The notes below the pieces were generated by a model. That model had not been told where the DNA came from and made no database searches. It saw only the letters and a list, made by a program, of their open reading frames with translations. 64,000 nt of DNA from Leucaena leucocephala (Eukaryota > Streptophyta > Magnoliopsida > Fabales > Fabaceae), in the NCBI GenBank assembly GCA_037074615.1, contig CM073518.1, positions 2,418,001-2,482,000 of the forward strand, read 5' to 3'. This document shows positions 12,602 through 25,599 of this stretch, in pieces. The position numbers and the translations under genes were made by a program. Each line of letters opens with the position of its first letter. Position 1 is the first letter of the stretch.

Positions 12602-14843
12602 GGCTGTTTGCCATTGGGAACCCCACACAATACCTTTGTTCTTTTTCCTTCCGTCATATTTAATTCAATTGAATGACGCGTGTAACAAGTATTGCTGAGG
12701 GACAGGGACATGCAAACCTCCTGGCTAGTTAGTCTCGGATGTGTTATGTAATCATAATGGGTATTCTGCGAGTAATGTGCGAGCCAGCCAAAAAAGAGGG
12801 CGCTCGCCTGTTTCTCTACTAGTCGTGGGTTGATTAAGATATTTTAATGCTTGTTTTGGATACTGAGTTGGGGAGAGTTTCCAGTTGTAAGAACTAGGAG
12901 TATATACTGCCGACATTTGTGATATCCACCAACTCACGAATTTCTTGTATTATATTTTACTTTATGAACTTTTGTTTTGGCACTTCTCCGTCTCATCCTC
13001 CTTACATGATACTGATGAATAGTGAATGTTTGGTGAGCCCTCAACCGGCAGGCAAGAGCAAGTCCCTAATTCACGTCATCTACATTTTCTGCATATGCAC
13101 AAGTATCCTCTAGTTTAGGAACATTTTTAATGATAATTGGTTTCCTTTTTTAAGAAAAAAAAATTAGAAGGCAAGTTAAAACCCGATAATTCCAAAAACC
13201 TGGAAAAACAGAAGCAGACTACTGTGGAGTGGGGGGATGAATACATACATGACCTAGAAGAACAGACAATAATGTGTGAAAATATAACTCATAAAAGAGA
13301 AATTTCCATGTCTAGCCAATAAGAATTGGTAATGGGTGAAAATATATCTCATAATAAAAAATGAGATCAAATCTTGTTATCATTTATCAATGTTTTATTA
13401 GTGAGTAACTCATGAATATGTTTATAAATCATGTGTAGCTTAATAAAGCTGCTTTACGATGAGTTCTTAAAACCTCACTTATAGTTGATAAAAAGGACCT
13501 AACTTGTACAAACATACTCTCTTTTATATGGCTCAAGCAGGAAAACAAAATGTACGGATGAAACTCCTGCTGCTGCTGCAACCATAAGGAGGGAATCCGA
13601 GTTTACTGCCAAGGAATTATTCTAGATGAATAATGCTCCGCATCAAATTTTTTAGTCTCTTATTGTTGTGAATAAAAATGAATCGGTTGTATAGTTATTT
13701 ATTGTAGTTGCATCTTGATAAGTTTAAATACAATTAGAAAAAGGTAAAATATTGGTGTGAAATTCTTTCATAAATACTACTCCTCCTGATATATTTAACT
13801 AAGAGAATTTTATTTTCCGCATAAAATTCCCTCTCTTAATTAAATATTATTAATAAACATAATTTTAAAAAATTAATAAATATAATAAATATATATTATA
13901 TTTAAGATTAACTCGGTTTTATATTAATGATAGAAAAATATATTTTATTAAATTTACGTATTAATATGATGGTAAAGGTAAACTCTAATCAATTTTTTTA
14001 ATTTTTTTTGTATACTATAGGCGTGCGGGATGGGATTTAGCTCCATCAGTAACTCTTGTTTAGATTGAGAGAAAATGAAAAGGAAAGAAAACTATGAGAA
14101 AAAATGCTGAGTGAGACAAATTTTCTTTTGTTTAGATAAGGGTAGAAAAGTGGGAAGAAAGAAGATTTTTATATTATATTTTTAGTATTTATTAATAATA
14201 TTGGATAATAATATAATTTATCTATTTTTTTATTATATTTAATTTCAACAAATTATCCATTTTTTTATTTTTCCTTAATAAATTATATTTTTTGTGACAA
14301 AAAATCTGGTTTTAAAAAATAACATGGATATATATATTTTTATCAAATAATTTGATTTGAAATTATTTGATGATGATTTGATAATGTTGATATGATTTTT
14401 CTATTATGAAATATAATTTGATTTTAAATGTAATATATTTTTATATATTTAGTTATTTATCTATTTTCTCTTTTCTTTTTTTTTTCATCCATCAAAAAAA
14501 GAGGGGATAACATCTTCTTCATAATTTTCTCTCCTCTCCATCTTCTCTTCTCCTATTTTCTTTCCTCCCAATTTTTCTTCTATAATGGTCGGGTTTTTAC
14601 TGTTTTTTTTTTAAATCAGAGCATGGGAAAAGAGTCAAAAAAACAAACGGAAATGCTAAAGAAGATTCGGAAACATTGAGCTTAGGCAGTGATGGCGTAC
14701 GAATGCCGCGCACACGGTATTCTTCCGCGTATTCGGGCCCTTGTACCTCCCTCTTTCGCTAGACTATTGAATTGGAGACAACAACAGCGCGGGTGATTCT
14801 GGACTGGATTTTTCATCTGCGTTATCATCTGCAAACGACGTTG
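12602..14843. other. AT-rich intergenic DNA, possible MITE
   Basis: No gene seen. From about 14050 to 14590 the left end is purine-rich (gaaaatgaaaaggaaagaaaa) and the right end is the matching pyrimidine-rich sequence (ttttctttcctcccaattttt), with very AT-rich DNA between. This inverted-repeat layout resembles a decayed MITE, but the termini and target duplication are not sharp. Confidence 0.4.
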
Positions 14844-17800
14844 ATGGAACCTTCTACGGTGCAGACGGCGGGAGGACCCCGAGATCGCAGAGCTGATGCT
14901 CTTGGAGACTTTCGAGTCCTCCCCGATGAAATCCTTTGCAGCATTTTAGAGGAACTCACTCCTCGAGATGTTGCTCGCCTCGCTTGCGTTAGCAGGTATC
15001 CTATTAAATCTGCCTCTGTTTATCATCAGTTCGAATTCTGCGATCTCTCCCTTTACTGTTCTCTTGTATCGGCTGTTCGAGTCTCCTGTTTTGTGTTGAC
15101 TTAATTTGCATCATCCGTTCATATTTCCTTATCAGTGGCCAATCTCAGTTTGGGATTAAAGATCATGCTATAACTCCCTTGGCTATCTTATCCTGTTTAT
15201 ATAGTCTTTAGGATAGTTTAAATAACATGCTTTTAATCCTTATAGGAGCTGCTCAGGACTTAGCGAAACATATTTAAGTGTAAAGCAAATGCTTTTGTAT
15301 TTTAACGACTTAACTGCGACAAATTTTACCAGCTGCAATACCATTAAAAAAGAAAGTCCATGCAACAGCGGACATTTGGAAACATGTTGTCTCTATTTTT
15401 TTGTAGTCAGTTTGGCTGCGCGCTACTTTTTGATGAGACTATTGATGGACGTATGACAGAATTTTCTGTGGCATTTCTCATAACTTGATACAGCGTAATG
15501 GACATACTGTGCAATGAAGAACCACTATGGATGCGTTTATGTCTTAAAGGAGCGTCTGGTTTACTTCAGTACAAAAGCTCTTGGAAGAAAACTGCTCTGC
15601 ATCGGTATGTCTCTTATGAATCTGCGAGTTATGTGATGGTTCGTTTTGCTTTCTATTTCATGCAATTTGTAACACATGAAATGGGCATTTTGATTGCAGT
15701 GAGAATTTGCCAGAAAAATACATTGAGTGTAACAGAGGATTTCTGCATTTTGATGGTGATGGTTCTGATAGCTTTTGTTTATCTCTTATTTTCTAGGAAC
15801 TTTTATATTATATGGCCTTACAGCAATTTTAGATGAGAATTTTCTCTAGAACAGATATTGACACGATGCTTTACTTATCTGCGACTCTGCAGGATTTAAT
15901 TCGTTATATTTGTATAGAAGATTATACAGGTCTCATACCAAGTTGGATACATTTTATGTGGATAATGGAAATGTGGAAAGAAGAAAAGATGTCTCTCTAG
16001 AAGACTTCCGTGATGAGTATGATGGGAAGAAACCGGTACTACGTTAAAAGGATTAGATAGTAAATTCTATAGTAAATTACAAAGGTCACTAAGTTTTACT
16101 GAAGTTATGTGTCTTTTTTCTATTTTCAAAATATAAATGTACGTTTGAAACAGAAGGTAGGCTACATTAAGTCCAATATCCAATTTTAATTTTTTTAATT
16201 AAAATACATTCTATTAATCGGAGTACATATATATATATATTAACAAGAATATGATCTTAAACATCTTTATAGGATATTTTAGCCCAAAAATATAAAACTG
16301 GGCTAAAATTTATATTTAGAAAATAGAGAAAAGATTTATGTAATTTTAATAAAATTTAAAGGAGATCTATGTAGTTTTGGATATCTTAGAACTCATAATA
16401 CTTAATGGCTCACTTTTTAGTAGTGTGGAGTTTTGATGAATTGCTCATCCTAGGTAATGCTTACCGGATTGGCTGATGCGTGGCCTGCGAGGCATAAATG
16501 GGCAATTGATCATCTGTTGCTAAACTATGGAGATGTAGCATTTAAGATTTCCCAAAGGAGTTCTCGGAAGATCTTGATGAATTTTAAGGATTATGTTTCA
16601 TACATGAAACTTCAGCATGATGAAGATCCGTTGTACATTTTTGATGAAAAGGTGTGTCTAAGATTTATGTTTCTATATTGCTAGCACCCCTTCCCCAACC
16701 AACTTGAAACCCCCCCATTTTCTAGTTTTCATTTGATAGTTTTGGGGAATCATTTTAACATTAGTTTCTCTCACAGTTTGGTGAAGTTGCGCCCAGCTTG
16801 CTGAAGGATTACTGTGTGCCTCATTTGTTTCAAGAAGACTACTTTGATATTTTAGATCAAGATAAACGACCACCCTACAGGTGGCTCATTATTGGGCCAG
16901 AGAGATCTGGTGCCTCTTGGCATGTTGATCCTGCTCTTACTAGTGCATGGAATACTCTACTTTCTGGCCGCAAAAGGTAAAAAACATTGAGGTTCTTGAC
17001 ATTGAAGTTTTGTCTGTTTTTGGTGGTGTGGCATAGATCAGATCTTTCAGCATGGCAAATGTTGAAACCGTATGCCTTGCATGTTTTTAGTTTATTCTTT
17101 GCAATTAATGATTTGGAATTTCCATATTAATGCTATTAATGTCTTGTAAACATTAAAATTTACTTCATTGGAAATTCTTATTTGGTTGAGACCCCACGAC
17201 CTACTTTAGTACAATTTATTTGGAATATGAGCTATGGGGCAGAATCTCCTCTCTAGAATTCATAAAATAGGAGGATTGCTTAATTTGTGGAAACTGGAAA
17301 TGACCCGTTTCAAACATGGTGTGTTATCCCTGATGGATTACTAAGTTGACATCATATTACAGTGTGAAGATAGTGTGTGCGTGTGCGTGAGAGAGAGAGA
17401 GAGAAGGCATTGCTACATGGTTCAATTATCTACTCGATTTTTTAATGATGATACCACCACAAACATATGTTTAATGTCATTTATTGCTTAGATCTTCCCC
17501 ATGTTAGTGCTTGACTAAGCTTCAAATAACTTATGCCGAAGGCCTAAGGGGCATTTTTGTTCACTTGCATTTGATAGGTGGGCATTATATCCTCCAGGAA
17601 AGGTGCCTTTGGGAGTCACAGTGCATGTCAATGAAGATGATGGTGATGTTAACATTGAGACACCATCATCACTGCAGGTAATCTAATGCTGTATTATAAT
17701 TTATGAGCAATTTTTTGTTATCTTCATTGATCTTGTAGGCCAGCATATAATCAAAGCCAACTTTGTTTTTTGGTGCCTTTTTATTCATTTGGTTGCTCAA

Positions 17801-20800
17801 GTTCCTCTATGTTCGCAGTGGTGGCTGGACTTTTATCCACTTCTTGCTGATGAAGACAAGCCAATTGAGTGTACACAATTACCTGGAGAGACAATTTATG
17901 TTCCAAGTGGATGGTGGCACTGTGTTCTAAACTTGGAAACAACCATCGCTGTAACGCAGAATTTTGTGAATTCCAATAACTTTGAATTTGTGTGTTTGGA
18001 TATGGCCCCTGGTTATCGTCACAAAGGAGTTTGCCGTGCCGGATTGCTGGCTCTTGATGATGATGGTTATGAAGATGTCAGAAAGAATATGTTCTGTGAC
18101 GAACAGAATCCAAGTTGTTCCACTCTGTCAAGAAGGGAGAAAAGAGCCAGAAATGATGAAGATGGAGATGATTTGAATAATGAAAGAACAAAAAATGGTG
18201 CAACTGGAAGCTATAATGCATGGAAACAAGGATTTTCTTATGATATAAATTTCTTATCCATGTTTTTGGATAAAGATAGGGACCACTACAGGTCCCCTTG
18301 GAGCTCAGGCAACAGCATTGGCCAGCGAGAACTAAGAGAATGGTTATCCAAACTTTGGATTGTAAAACCTGAAATGAGAGAGCTAATATGGAAGGTATAA
18401 TTTTGTACTTTGGACATACTCTTTAAGCTCACAAAGTTAACTAATTCGATGGAATGACCTTTTTCTATATATGTTTAGGGGGCATGTATTGCACTAAATG
18501 CTGACAAGTGGTCAGAATGCCTGGCTGATATTTGTTCCATGCACAATATGCCCTCTCCCCTTGATGATGAAAGACTTCCTGTTGGTACGGGTAGCAATCC
18601 TGTGAGTTTTTGTTTAAGCATTTATTAATTTTAATTATTTTGTTTTATAGAAGAATTGGACTACTCTAATTTTTAGGCTAAGACGAAAATGCATGGTACT
18701 TGGCATCCCAAAAATAATGATTATGACTTGCTATCGCTTCAGAACTGAAACAAATCTTAGTGGAATTATTTACTAAGTCTTATCGGTTGAGTCAAAGTGC
18801 CGTTGCCTGACTAAATGAGTCTTATGCTTGCAAGTATGAGTTCGCATTCTGAACATATATTTTAGGAAAATATATTTTCTTATGAGAAAAGTTTCCCCCC
18901 TTCTATGACTCTCATGTCTCCCTTTTTCAACAGGTTTTTCTTGTTGGAAACACAGTTGTCAAAATCTTTGTTGAAGGAGGGCTAGAAGCTGCACTTTACA
19001 GTTTAGGCACAGAGGTACTTTGTAAGCAATTTGTTTCTTAATTGCCTGTATCCTACACAAACCTAACTTTCACATGTCCATGTTGCAGCTCGAGTTTTAC
19101 AATATATTGCATGAAGTCAACTCCCCTCTCAGGAATCATATTCCTGAAGTTCTGGGCAGTGGGATTCTTTATCTTGACAATGGAACTTATACCAATCTTC
19201 CTTGGGATGGAAAGGGAGTCCCTGATATTGTTATCAAGAATAATCTACCCAGGCAAAAATGTGGAGTTAATGATTTCTCATTTGGTGTATGGGGCAAGAA
19301 ACAGTTTGAATATAGGAATGCTGAGATGCCAATACACGAATCAGTTAGTTCAGCTGGCCCCTCAAATATATGGCCTTATATTATAACAAAACGTTGCAAG
19401 GGTAAAATATTTGCAGAGTTGTAAGTGTTAGACTTCCGCCCAGTTAATAATACTCTCTTGCAGCATATCAGTCTAATTTTCTGATTTCTGATTTCTTAAA
19501 GCAACATAGTTCTCTGATCTTCATTTTCATTCACTTTCAGAAGAGATAGACTATCAAGGGAAGATGTAACAAACTTAGCTTCCTTCTTGGGAGAGCAGTT
19601 GCGCCACATTCACCTTTTACCACGTCCACCATTGGATATTTCACCTTTCTCTGTTATTGAACCGGATTCAGGCTTGCCCAAGATCAATTGTCATGTTTCA
19701 AGTTTTAATTATAAATCGAACATGGTAGCAGAGTGGGAAATCTTCATTGGAACTTTAACAAGAAAGAGGAAGGATGTCTTGAGCCGTTTGACTAAGTGGT
19801 ATAATTTGTTCCTTTGGTCACTTGGTAGTTTTGTTTTGGCTTTTGCTTGCTTAAATTGTACTTTATTCATGCATGATAGTTGTGCTCGAGTATTGCTCTG
19901 CATTTGTGGTTTTGTACAACTGTTTTTTTTTTTTGCAGCCATTATTCTATAGGGCTGATATGCATCATAAATATGGGTTATTGCCTCTTCTATCTGAAAA
20001 ATGGCTCCTGATGCTTGTCACTGCAATTTTGTAGGGGAGACCCGATTCCTAGGAAATTGATAGAGAAGGTCGATGAATATATCCCTCATCAATTTGCAAA
20101 CATATTGAATATAACTGAGGTTTCTTCTTAACTTGTCCCTGTTTTACATTTCAAGACTAAATAGCTATAGCAGAGTATCTCTGGTTTTCTGTAATTTCCC
20201 CTCCTTATTTCACTTGGAATTCCCAGGGCAATGCTTGTAAACCATGCTCCTGGGTACACTCTGACATTATGGATGATAACATTTACATGGAACCATCTTG
20301 TGATTCTACCTCATGTGAAACTTCTGATGAGGGAACGCTGGCAGACAATGGTTTTTCATGTGGTTCCAGTGAAAATAGAGATGTGAAATCATGGCGCCCT
20401 AGCTACATCCTTGATTTCAGTGATCTTTCAATAGGTTGGTGTCTCTTCTTTACTAAGAATTATGTCATAATTTCAATTTGGTCCTTTAATAAAGAATAAT
20501 TCACTAATTCTTGTTCTAGAGTGATTGTTGGCCTTCAGTTAGGTATTAATGATTTATTTATTTTTTGTTAGTGTTTTGAACACCTCTGTGGTGTTAAATT
20601 TTTGGTTTCATTCTTTTGCAATTAAGTAAATTAATAAATTGAGTTGCTTGCCTTTTAGTACGCAGCGCTGTCCTTTGTGGCTGTTACATTTCTCCACAAC
20701 ATGTGATAAATACGCTTTCCTGATTTTCCAGTCATAGTGTTTTCCTTCTCTTCTTTTGCAGGTGATCCTATATTTGATTTGATACCAATTTATTTAGATG

Positions 20801-21689
20801 TATTTAGAGGTGATTCTCATCTCCTCAAGCTATTTTTGGAAAGCTACAAGCTTCCTTTTGCGATTAATAATTCAAAGAATGAGTCAACGGAGAATGATGA
20901 TAAGTTTGGCCGGCTTTCATATCTTGCTATGTAAGTACTTATCTCCAAAATTCTGCTGCATATTGTTTACTATTCATCAACTCGCTTGCTAGATTTCCTA
21001 TCATTGATGAATAATTCAATTTTTTTAAATTTCCGTTATTTAAAATCACCAATAATGGTCACTTGCCATAAGTTCAGGCAACCCTTGAAGGTTGCTAAAT
21101 GATGTTTCCCGTGTTCAAAAGTTATTTTTAAACACTTCATCACCACTCACTCATTTCCCATCTTGTCCCATGGCCTTTGCAATATCGAAGAAAAATGTTT
21201 AGATAATTCAAACTCATGCATGTCGGCGGTGAATGCATTATATCCTATGGATAAATTGGTAGACGCCAAGTACGCCATGAAGACTTTCTTCTAGTTCTAA
21301 ATGTATGAAACTAAGTTGGCCGCCTTGATTTGTAAATGCAAATAATCCTTGTGCCGAAAAGTTTTCGTTTTTCTTTGGCTCATCATCATCAATGTTAGCA
21401 TTGTTGGCTGTGAGTTTCACGAAGAGTTTAAGTTTGTAGGACCTTTTGTGCCCGCACAAATAAAACAAGTTCAGCCTTGTTCCTGTTTCAGGGACCGATG
21501 CAATTGTTAAACCAACAGTTTGGAATTTCATTATTCTTTCATGATTGCAGGTGCTACTGTATATTGCATGACGATGATGTCTTGGGAGCTATTTTTAGTA
21601 TATGGGATGAACTTAGATCAGCAGATTCATGGGAAGAAGTTGAGTTAACAGTGTGGGGGGAGTTGAACAATTACAAAGGCTTTCCTTGA
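14844..21689 (+). CDS. JMJ21: F-box / JmjC / APH-like fusion protein (JMJ21 type)
   Basis: Sixteen exons: 14844-14995, 15494-15604, 15700-15755, 15893-16035, 16454-16651, 16777-16976, 17578-17677, 17819-18394, 18479-18601, 18934-19014, 19089-19420, 19541-19798, 20035-20119, 20227-20434, 20762-20930 and 21551-21689. Total 2931 nt, 976 aa; Arabidopsis At1g78280 is about 943 aa. Order of parts: F-box near residues 23-60 (VLPDEILCSILEEL); JmjC domain with SWHVDP (H269, D271) and GWWHCVLN (H354), the Fe(II) ligands of 2-oxoglutarate dioxygenases; then a C-terminal aminoglycoside-phosphotransferase-like domain with HSDIMDDN (H816, D818, N823) and LDFSDLSIGDP (D868). The architecture predicts an SCF-linked oxygenase of the JMJD6-like class, but the substrate is unknown. 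The upstream TTG-initiated extension was not used because the ATG at 14844 fits the family. All 15 introns are GT-AG and the frame is open throughout. Confidence 0.95.
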
Positions 21690-22796
21690 CCATTTTTGGG
21701 CATGTAATAATAATGGTGCCTAAATAGACATTGGAGTAGCCCTCTTAATAAGCACATGTCTAACATTTAAGAAGGAAAATTCTAAAAAATAATAATTTTT
21801 TTTGCCATTTTAGGGAAATATGTTTCCTAATATTCTTTCCTATTTATTTTCTCTTCACTTTTCTCTCCATTCAAACATAATAACCTTATGGTATCTCAAG
21901 TGGAAAGTGTATGGTTCACAGCAATTGTTGTCCGTAGGATTTTATATCAATATATTCTTTGAATATTTTGTTTGATAATTCATAATAAATGCCCCTTTGT
22001 TCATAGCTGGTGCAGTTTTGGAGTAAACACGATGTTTCTTTATTTGCGGTGGTGACATAAATATTGATGGAGAACGCTACTTGGTTTCTACTGATAAACA
22101 TCAAGATTCAAAAGTTACGAGCTCCATCTCTTAACTTCCAATAAAAGAAATCTATGGCCGATTCGGCATCCTTTCTATTTACGAGCTCATGCTGGTCTAG
22201 ATCACTGGCGCTGGGTAACTGGCAGCATAATGTAGATAGAAATATAGAAATATTTTTATATTTTTAAAATATATAATTTAGTGCGTACTCAGTTTTCTAT
22301 TGAAATACCTTCTAAAATTCAATAGAAGAATATTTTAGTTGAAAAATTATTAAGCTTACTAGGCACCATCTTTGTGGAAAAAAAATTAAAATATGTGCTA
22401 AAATATAACAATTTATTAGATCTAAGAACTATCACGCTCAAACTCAAATGAAGCTTTCAGCATGATTTTTTTTTCCATTAACAAACATAGAAACCTAGAT
22501 ATTATTTGAGTCAACCTAGGGGAAGGTTTCAAGATCCACAAAAGAGAGTATTTGAGTATAATTGTACGCTGTTTGGAATCATTTGTCCTTGCTTGTCTAA
22601 AAATGCGTTATTTGCTTACTTGACAAGGCGTATCAATGATGATAAAAATCAAATGTAAATGCCTTGGAAAAGAAAAGCATGACATATCCATTCCTCCTGC
22701 ACGAGCAAAGAAAACAATTTCAACCCCACAAAAAAAAAAAGAATCTATGCACATCAAACAATAAATAGCTCGGCATGTCGTTTTACATGCATGCTT
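21690..22796. other. Convergent 3' flanks of JMJ21 and SnRK2
   Basis: The two flanking genes converge here. The sequence is AT-rich and holds their 3' untranslated regions. No other gene is seen. Confidence 0.5.
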
Positions 22797-25206
22797 TTAA
22801 ATATAGCCCACAAATTCGCCACTTGTCCCTATATCTTCAAGATCTGCATCAGCATCCAAGTCATCAAAGTCCATGCTGCTTCCTCCGGCAAGAAGGCCAC
22901 CAACCATGGCAACATTGGGAGGTTTTCTCGCCTCTTGTATTATGGACAGAACTTCCTCCACACTTTGCGATGGATTGTTTACATCATTGCTCTGCCAGCT
23001 CCCTCCTTCCATTAGTTCGATCGGCAAGTTTGTCAGAAACCACGGGTGGTTTTTAATCTCTATCATACTTATTCTCTGCCCATAAAAAAGATAAAATAAA
23101 TAAATAAAGTAGAGCCAGAAATTACTCAAAGTCTTGGATCCAACAGCCTAATAACCAACCCTAGAACATGCATTCAGTTATATATCAGTGTTGTGCTCCG
23201 TACCTTTTCAGGATTGGCCACAAATATTCGTGATAGAAGATGTTTACATTCCATGGAAACTCTTACATAATCTGGGATTGAGTATTGGACACTAAGTATC
23301 CTCTGTAATATGCCACATTATGCATAATAATTAGATCACCATTATACAGAAAGTATAACCAAACATAATGCAATCTCATTTTGATGTAGCTGGAATTTAC
23401 AAAAAAGATTTATGAAGTTCGTAATCATCACTCACCCCTATGGTTTTCCTAAAGTTTTTTGGATCCTCTGGGTCTTCAAAGGGATAAGCCCCAACTAACA
23501 TCACATATAAGGTGACTCCGCATGACCAAACATCTGCTATCTGTAGTTGTCAACGATTACATATATGGTTAGCTCAGAAAAGAAAGAACGGGACACAGCT
23601 AGAAGGATTGCCCTGATTATTCAAAATTCCCTGGAATTAGGAAGAAGCCACGATCAAGGATAAGCGATAAACAAGAGAAGGAATTCACCTTTCCATCATA
23701 CTCTTTCTTTGTTAGGACCTCAGGTGCAATGTAGGCTGGAGTGCCTACAGTAGATTTAGGTTGTGAATGGAATACAGATGACTGAAAGGTAAAGTAAAAA
23801 AACACATTAACATGTTGTTTCATGAAGGCGGAAACATCTGAAGTTTGCAATCGTTCACATTGCTACCTTTGAGTATCCAAAGTCGCAAATTTTGACACGT
23901 GGTGCAGGACTGCCGTCCAAGAGTGTATTTTCAAGCTTAAGATCTCTATGACAGATTTGCTGCAGCAGTAAGCACTGCTTTAACTAAATATTTATCCATT
24001 GAAAACTAACATTACTCACTATAAAGGAGAGCTTCATTTCTTACCATTGAATGACAATAACTGACTCCTGATATCAGTTGCTGGAAGAAAAATCTTGCCT
24101 GATTAAAAAAAAGAAACAAACCCACCCTAAGAATTAAAGCTGTAGTATTTGTGGATGTATATATAGGCCTAACAGAAACAATTCAGCATAGAAGGGTTTT
24201 GCTCAAGTACGTGACATTCCATACAAGATAAAAATATAATTACGTAAACGACTACACAAGGTCCCACATAATAAAGATATCAAATGATATGTTCCCCTTT
24301 CACATTACCTCATCCTCAATAAATCTACCAGCGCTACATATCCTCTCAAAGAGTTCCCCTCCGGCTGCATACTCCATCACTATCGCAAGATGAGTTGGCG
24401 TTAGGAGGACCTGCAAGAGGAGTAATCAAAGCTCACACGAATGAACCTAGTTTTCAAGGAGTGAGTAAAATATTCAGGAGGTATGTTTGCACCAATACCC
24501 CCAAACAAACAAACGATAAAAATATCCCACAATGTTTCCAGATGAGAATATGGATGAAGGGAAGAACTCAGCATTCAGCCACCGACCACAAGACAGAAGA
24601 AATGGGGGAAAGAGAATTTTTAACATCCGAATCGACTTTACCAATTGTTAGAATAACGAAACAGGGAACTAAATATGAAAGGAGCTTATGCATCCCATGC
24701 TCATGTAGCGCCAAAAAGAATTCTGCTAAAGAAAAATTGGTCGTATTGAATATTTTAAATGATAATAGGCAATGAAGATGGACTACAACTAAAGAGGGTT
24801 AGGACAAGCAAATATCTCCAATTCCGAGGCGTTCCTTACTCGATACATATCTGAGTTTACTAACCTCTTTGAATCTAACAATATTGGGATGCTTCAATGA
24901 TCTATGGTTCATGATTTCCCTTTGCACATGTTCATCAATCTGCGTCGCCAAACATGACACGAGTCAACAGTTAACCAGATGCCGAAATCATAAACAAAGG
25001 GAAGTAGCCGTGAGATGGAGATCGAAAAGTCATCGAAAATGAAAAATCCAAATAGAAATTGAACGGGTGAAGAAGAAGAAACAGACCTTGTGGCCTCTCT
25101 CAATAAACTTGACGGCAAAATACTCCATGGTCACCTTATCCTTAACCAACTTAGCTACAGCGAAATTCCCAGAACCAATATCTTTGACAAGCTCGTAACG
25201 CTCCAT
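22797..25206 (-). CDS. SnRK2.8: SnRK2 protein kinase, SnRK2.8-like (subclass II)
   Basis: Serine/threonine kinase of osmotic-stress and ABA-related signalling. Nine exons in transcript order: 25206-25087, 24939-24865, 24410-24309, 24098-24045, 23959-23867, 23781-23689, 23540-23436, 23302-23204 and 23075-22797. Total 1020 nt, 339 aa, the usual SnRK2 length and exon pattern. Motifs: glycine loop GSGNFAVAK (11-19), catalytic Lys33, HRDLKLEN (D123), DFG (D143), activation loop SSVFHSQPKSTVGTPAYIAPE, then an acidic tail (MDFDDLDADADLEDI) typical of subclass II. Start: ATG at 25206 gives MERYELVKDIG, the family N-terminus; the in-frame ATG at 25227 only adds MRFRQRN. The third glycine of the GxGxxG loop is Ala16. 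The assignment to 2.8 over 2.7 rests on sequence resemblance and on the neighbours. Confidence 0.95.
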
Positions 25207-25451
25207 GTTTCTTTGCCTGAATCGCAAGCCAACAAAATCTTCCTTCGATCACTCCAATTCTGAGGACTGCCCTGTTCAACGAATAATATTATTTCTTTTC
25301 CAGTTCCGAATAAGAGGAAAGCTGCGAGACCACCCACTAGGCGTGGGGTTTTGGCATTTCTGCGAAGTCTTAAGCTTCCCAGTTCACATTGACTAAAGCC
25401 GCGCTTTGACACTCCCACTGCAGCGAAACGAGAGGTTAATTCCTTCCATGT

Positions 25452-25468
25452 GTATATAATGACACGTG
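25452..25468 (-). promoter_or_regulatory. G-box next to TATA box upstream of SnRK2 gene
   Basis: On the minus strand a perfect CACGTG palindrome (25463-25468, within aacacgtgtc, an ABRE-like context) lies just upstream of a TATATA motif (about 25452-25457), roughly 250 bp before the SnRK2 start codon. G-box/ABRE elements bind bZIP factors of ABA signalling. A functional role here is inference. Confidence 0.45.
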
Positions 25469-25569
25469 TTAAATAAGCACCACGGAGGATAGAACTGTCA
25501 GGAAAACGAAGCGTAATCTGTGGGAGGGGGAGAGAAAAATGCCCGACACAACTACGGATTATAGGCGTT

Positions 25570-25597
25570 CATTTTTCATTTTTCATTTTTCATTTTT
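25570..25597. repeat. CATTTTT tandem repeat, 4 units
   Basis: Four perfect head-to-tail copies of the 7-mer CATTTTT in the SnRK2 upstream region. Simple minisatellite; no function is implied. Confidence 0.9.
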
Positions 25598-25599
25598 CT

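Noticed and set aside
16200..16240. Short AT dinucleotide run in a JMJ21 intron as a possible transposon border
   Set aside because: Simple repeat only, with no inverted ends.
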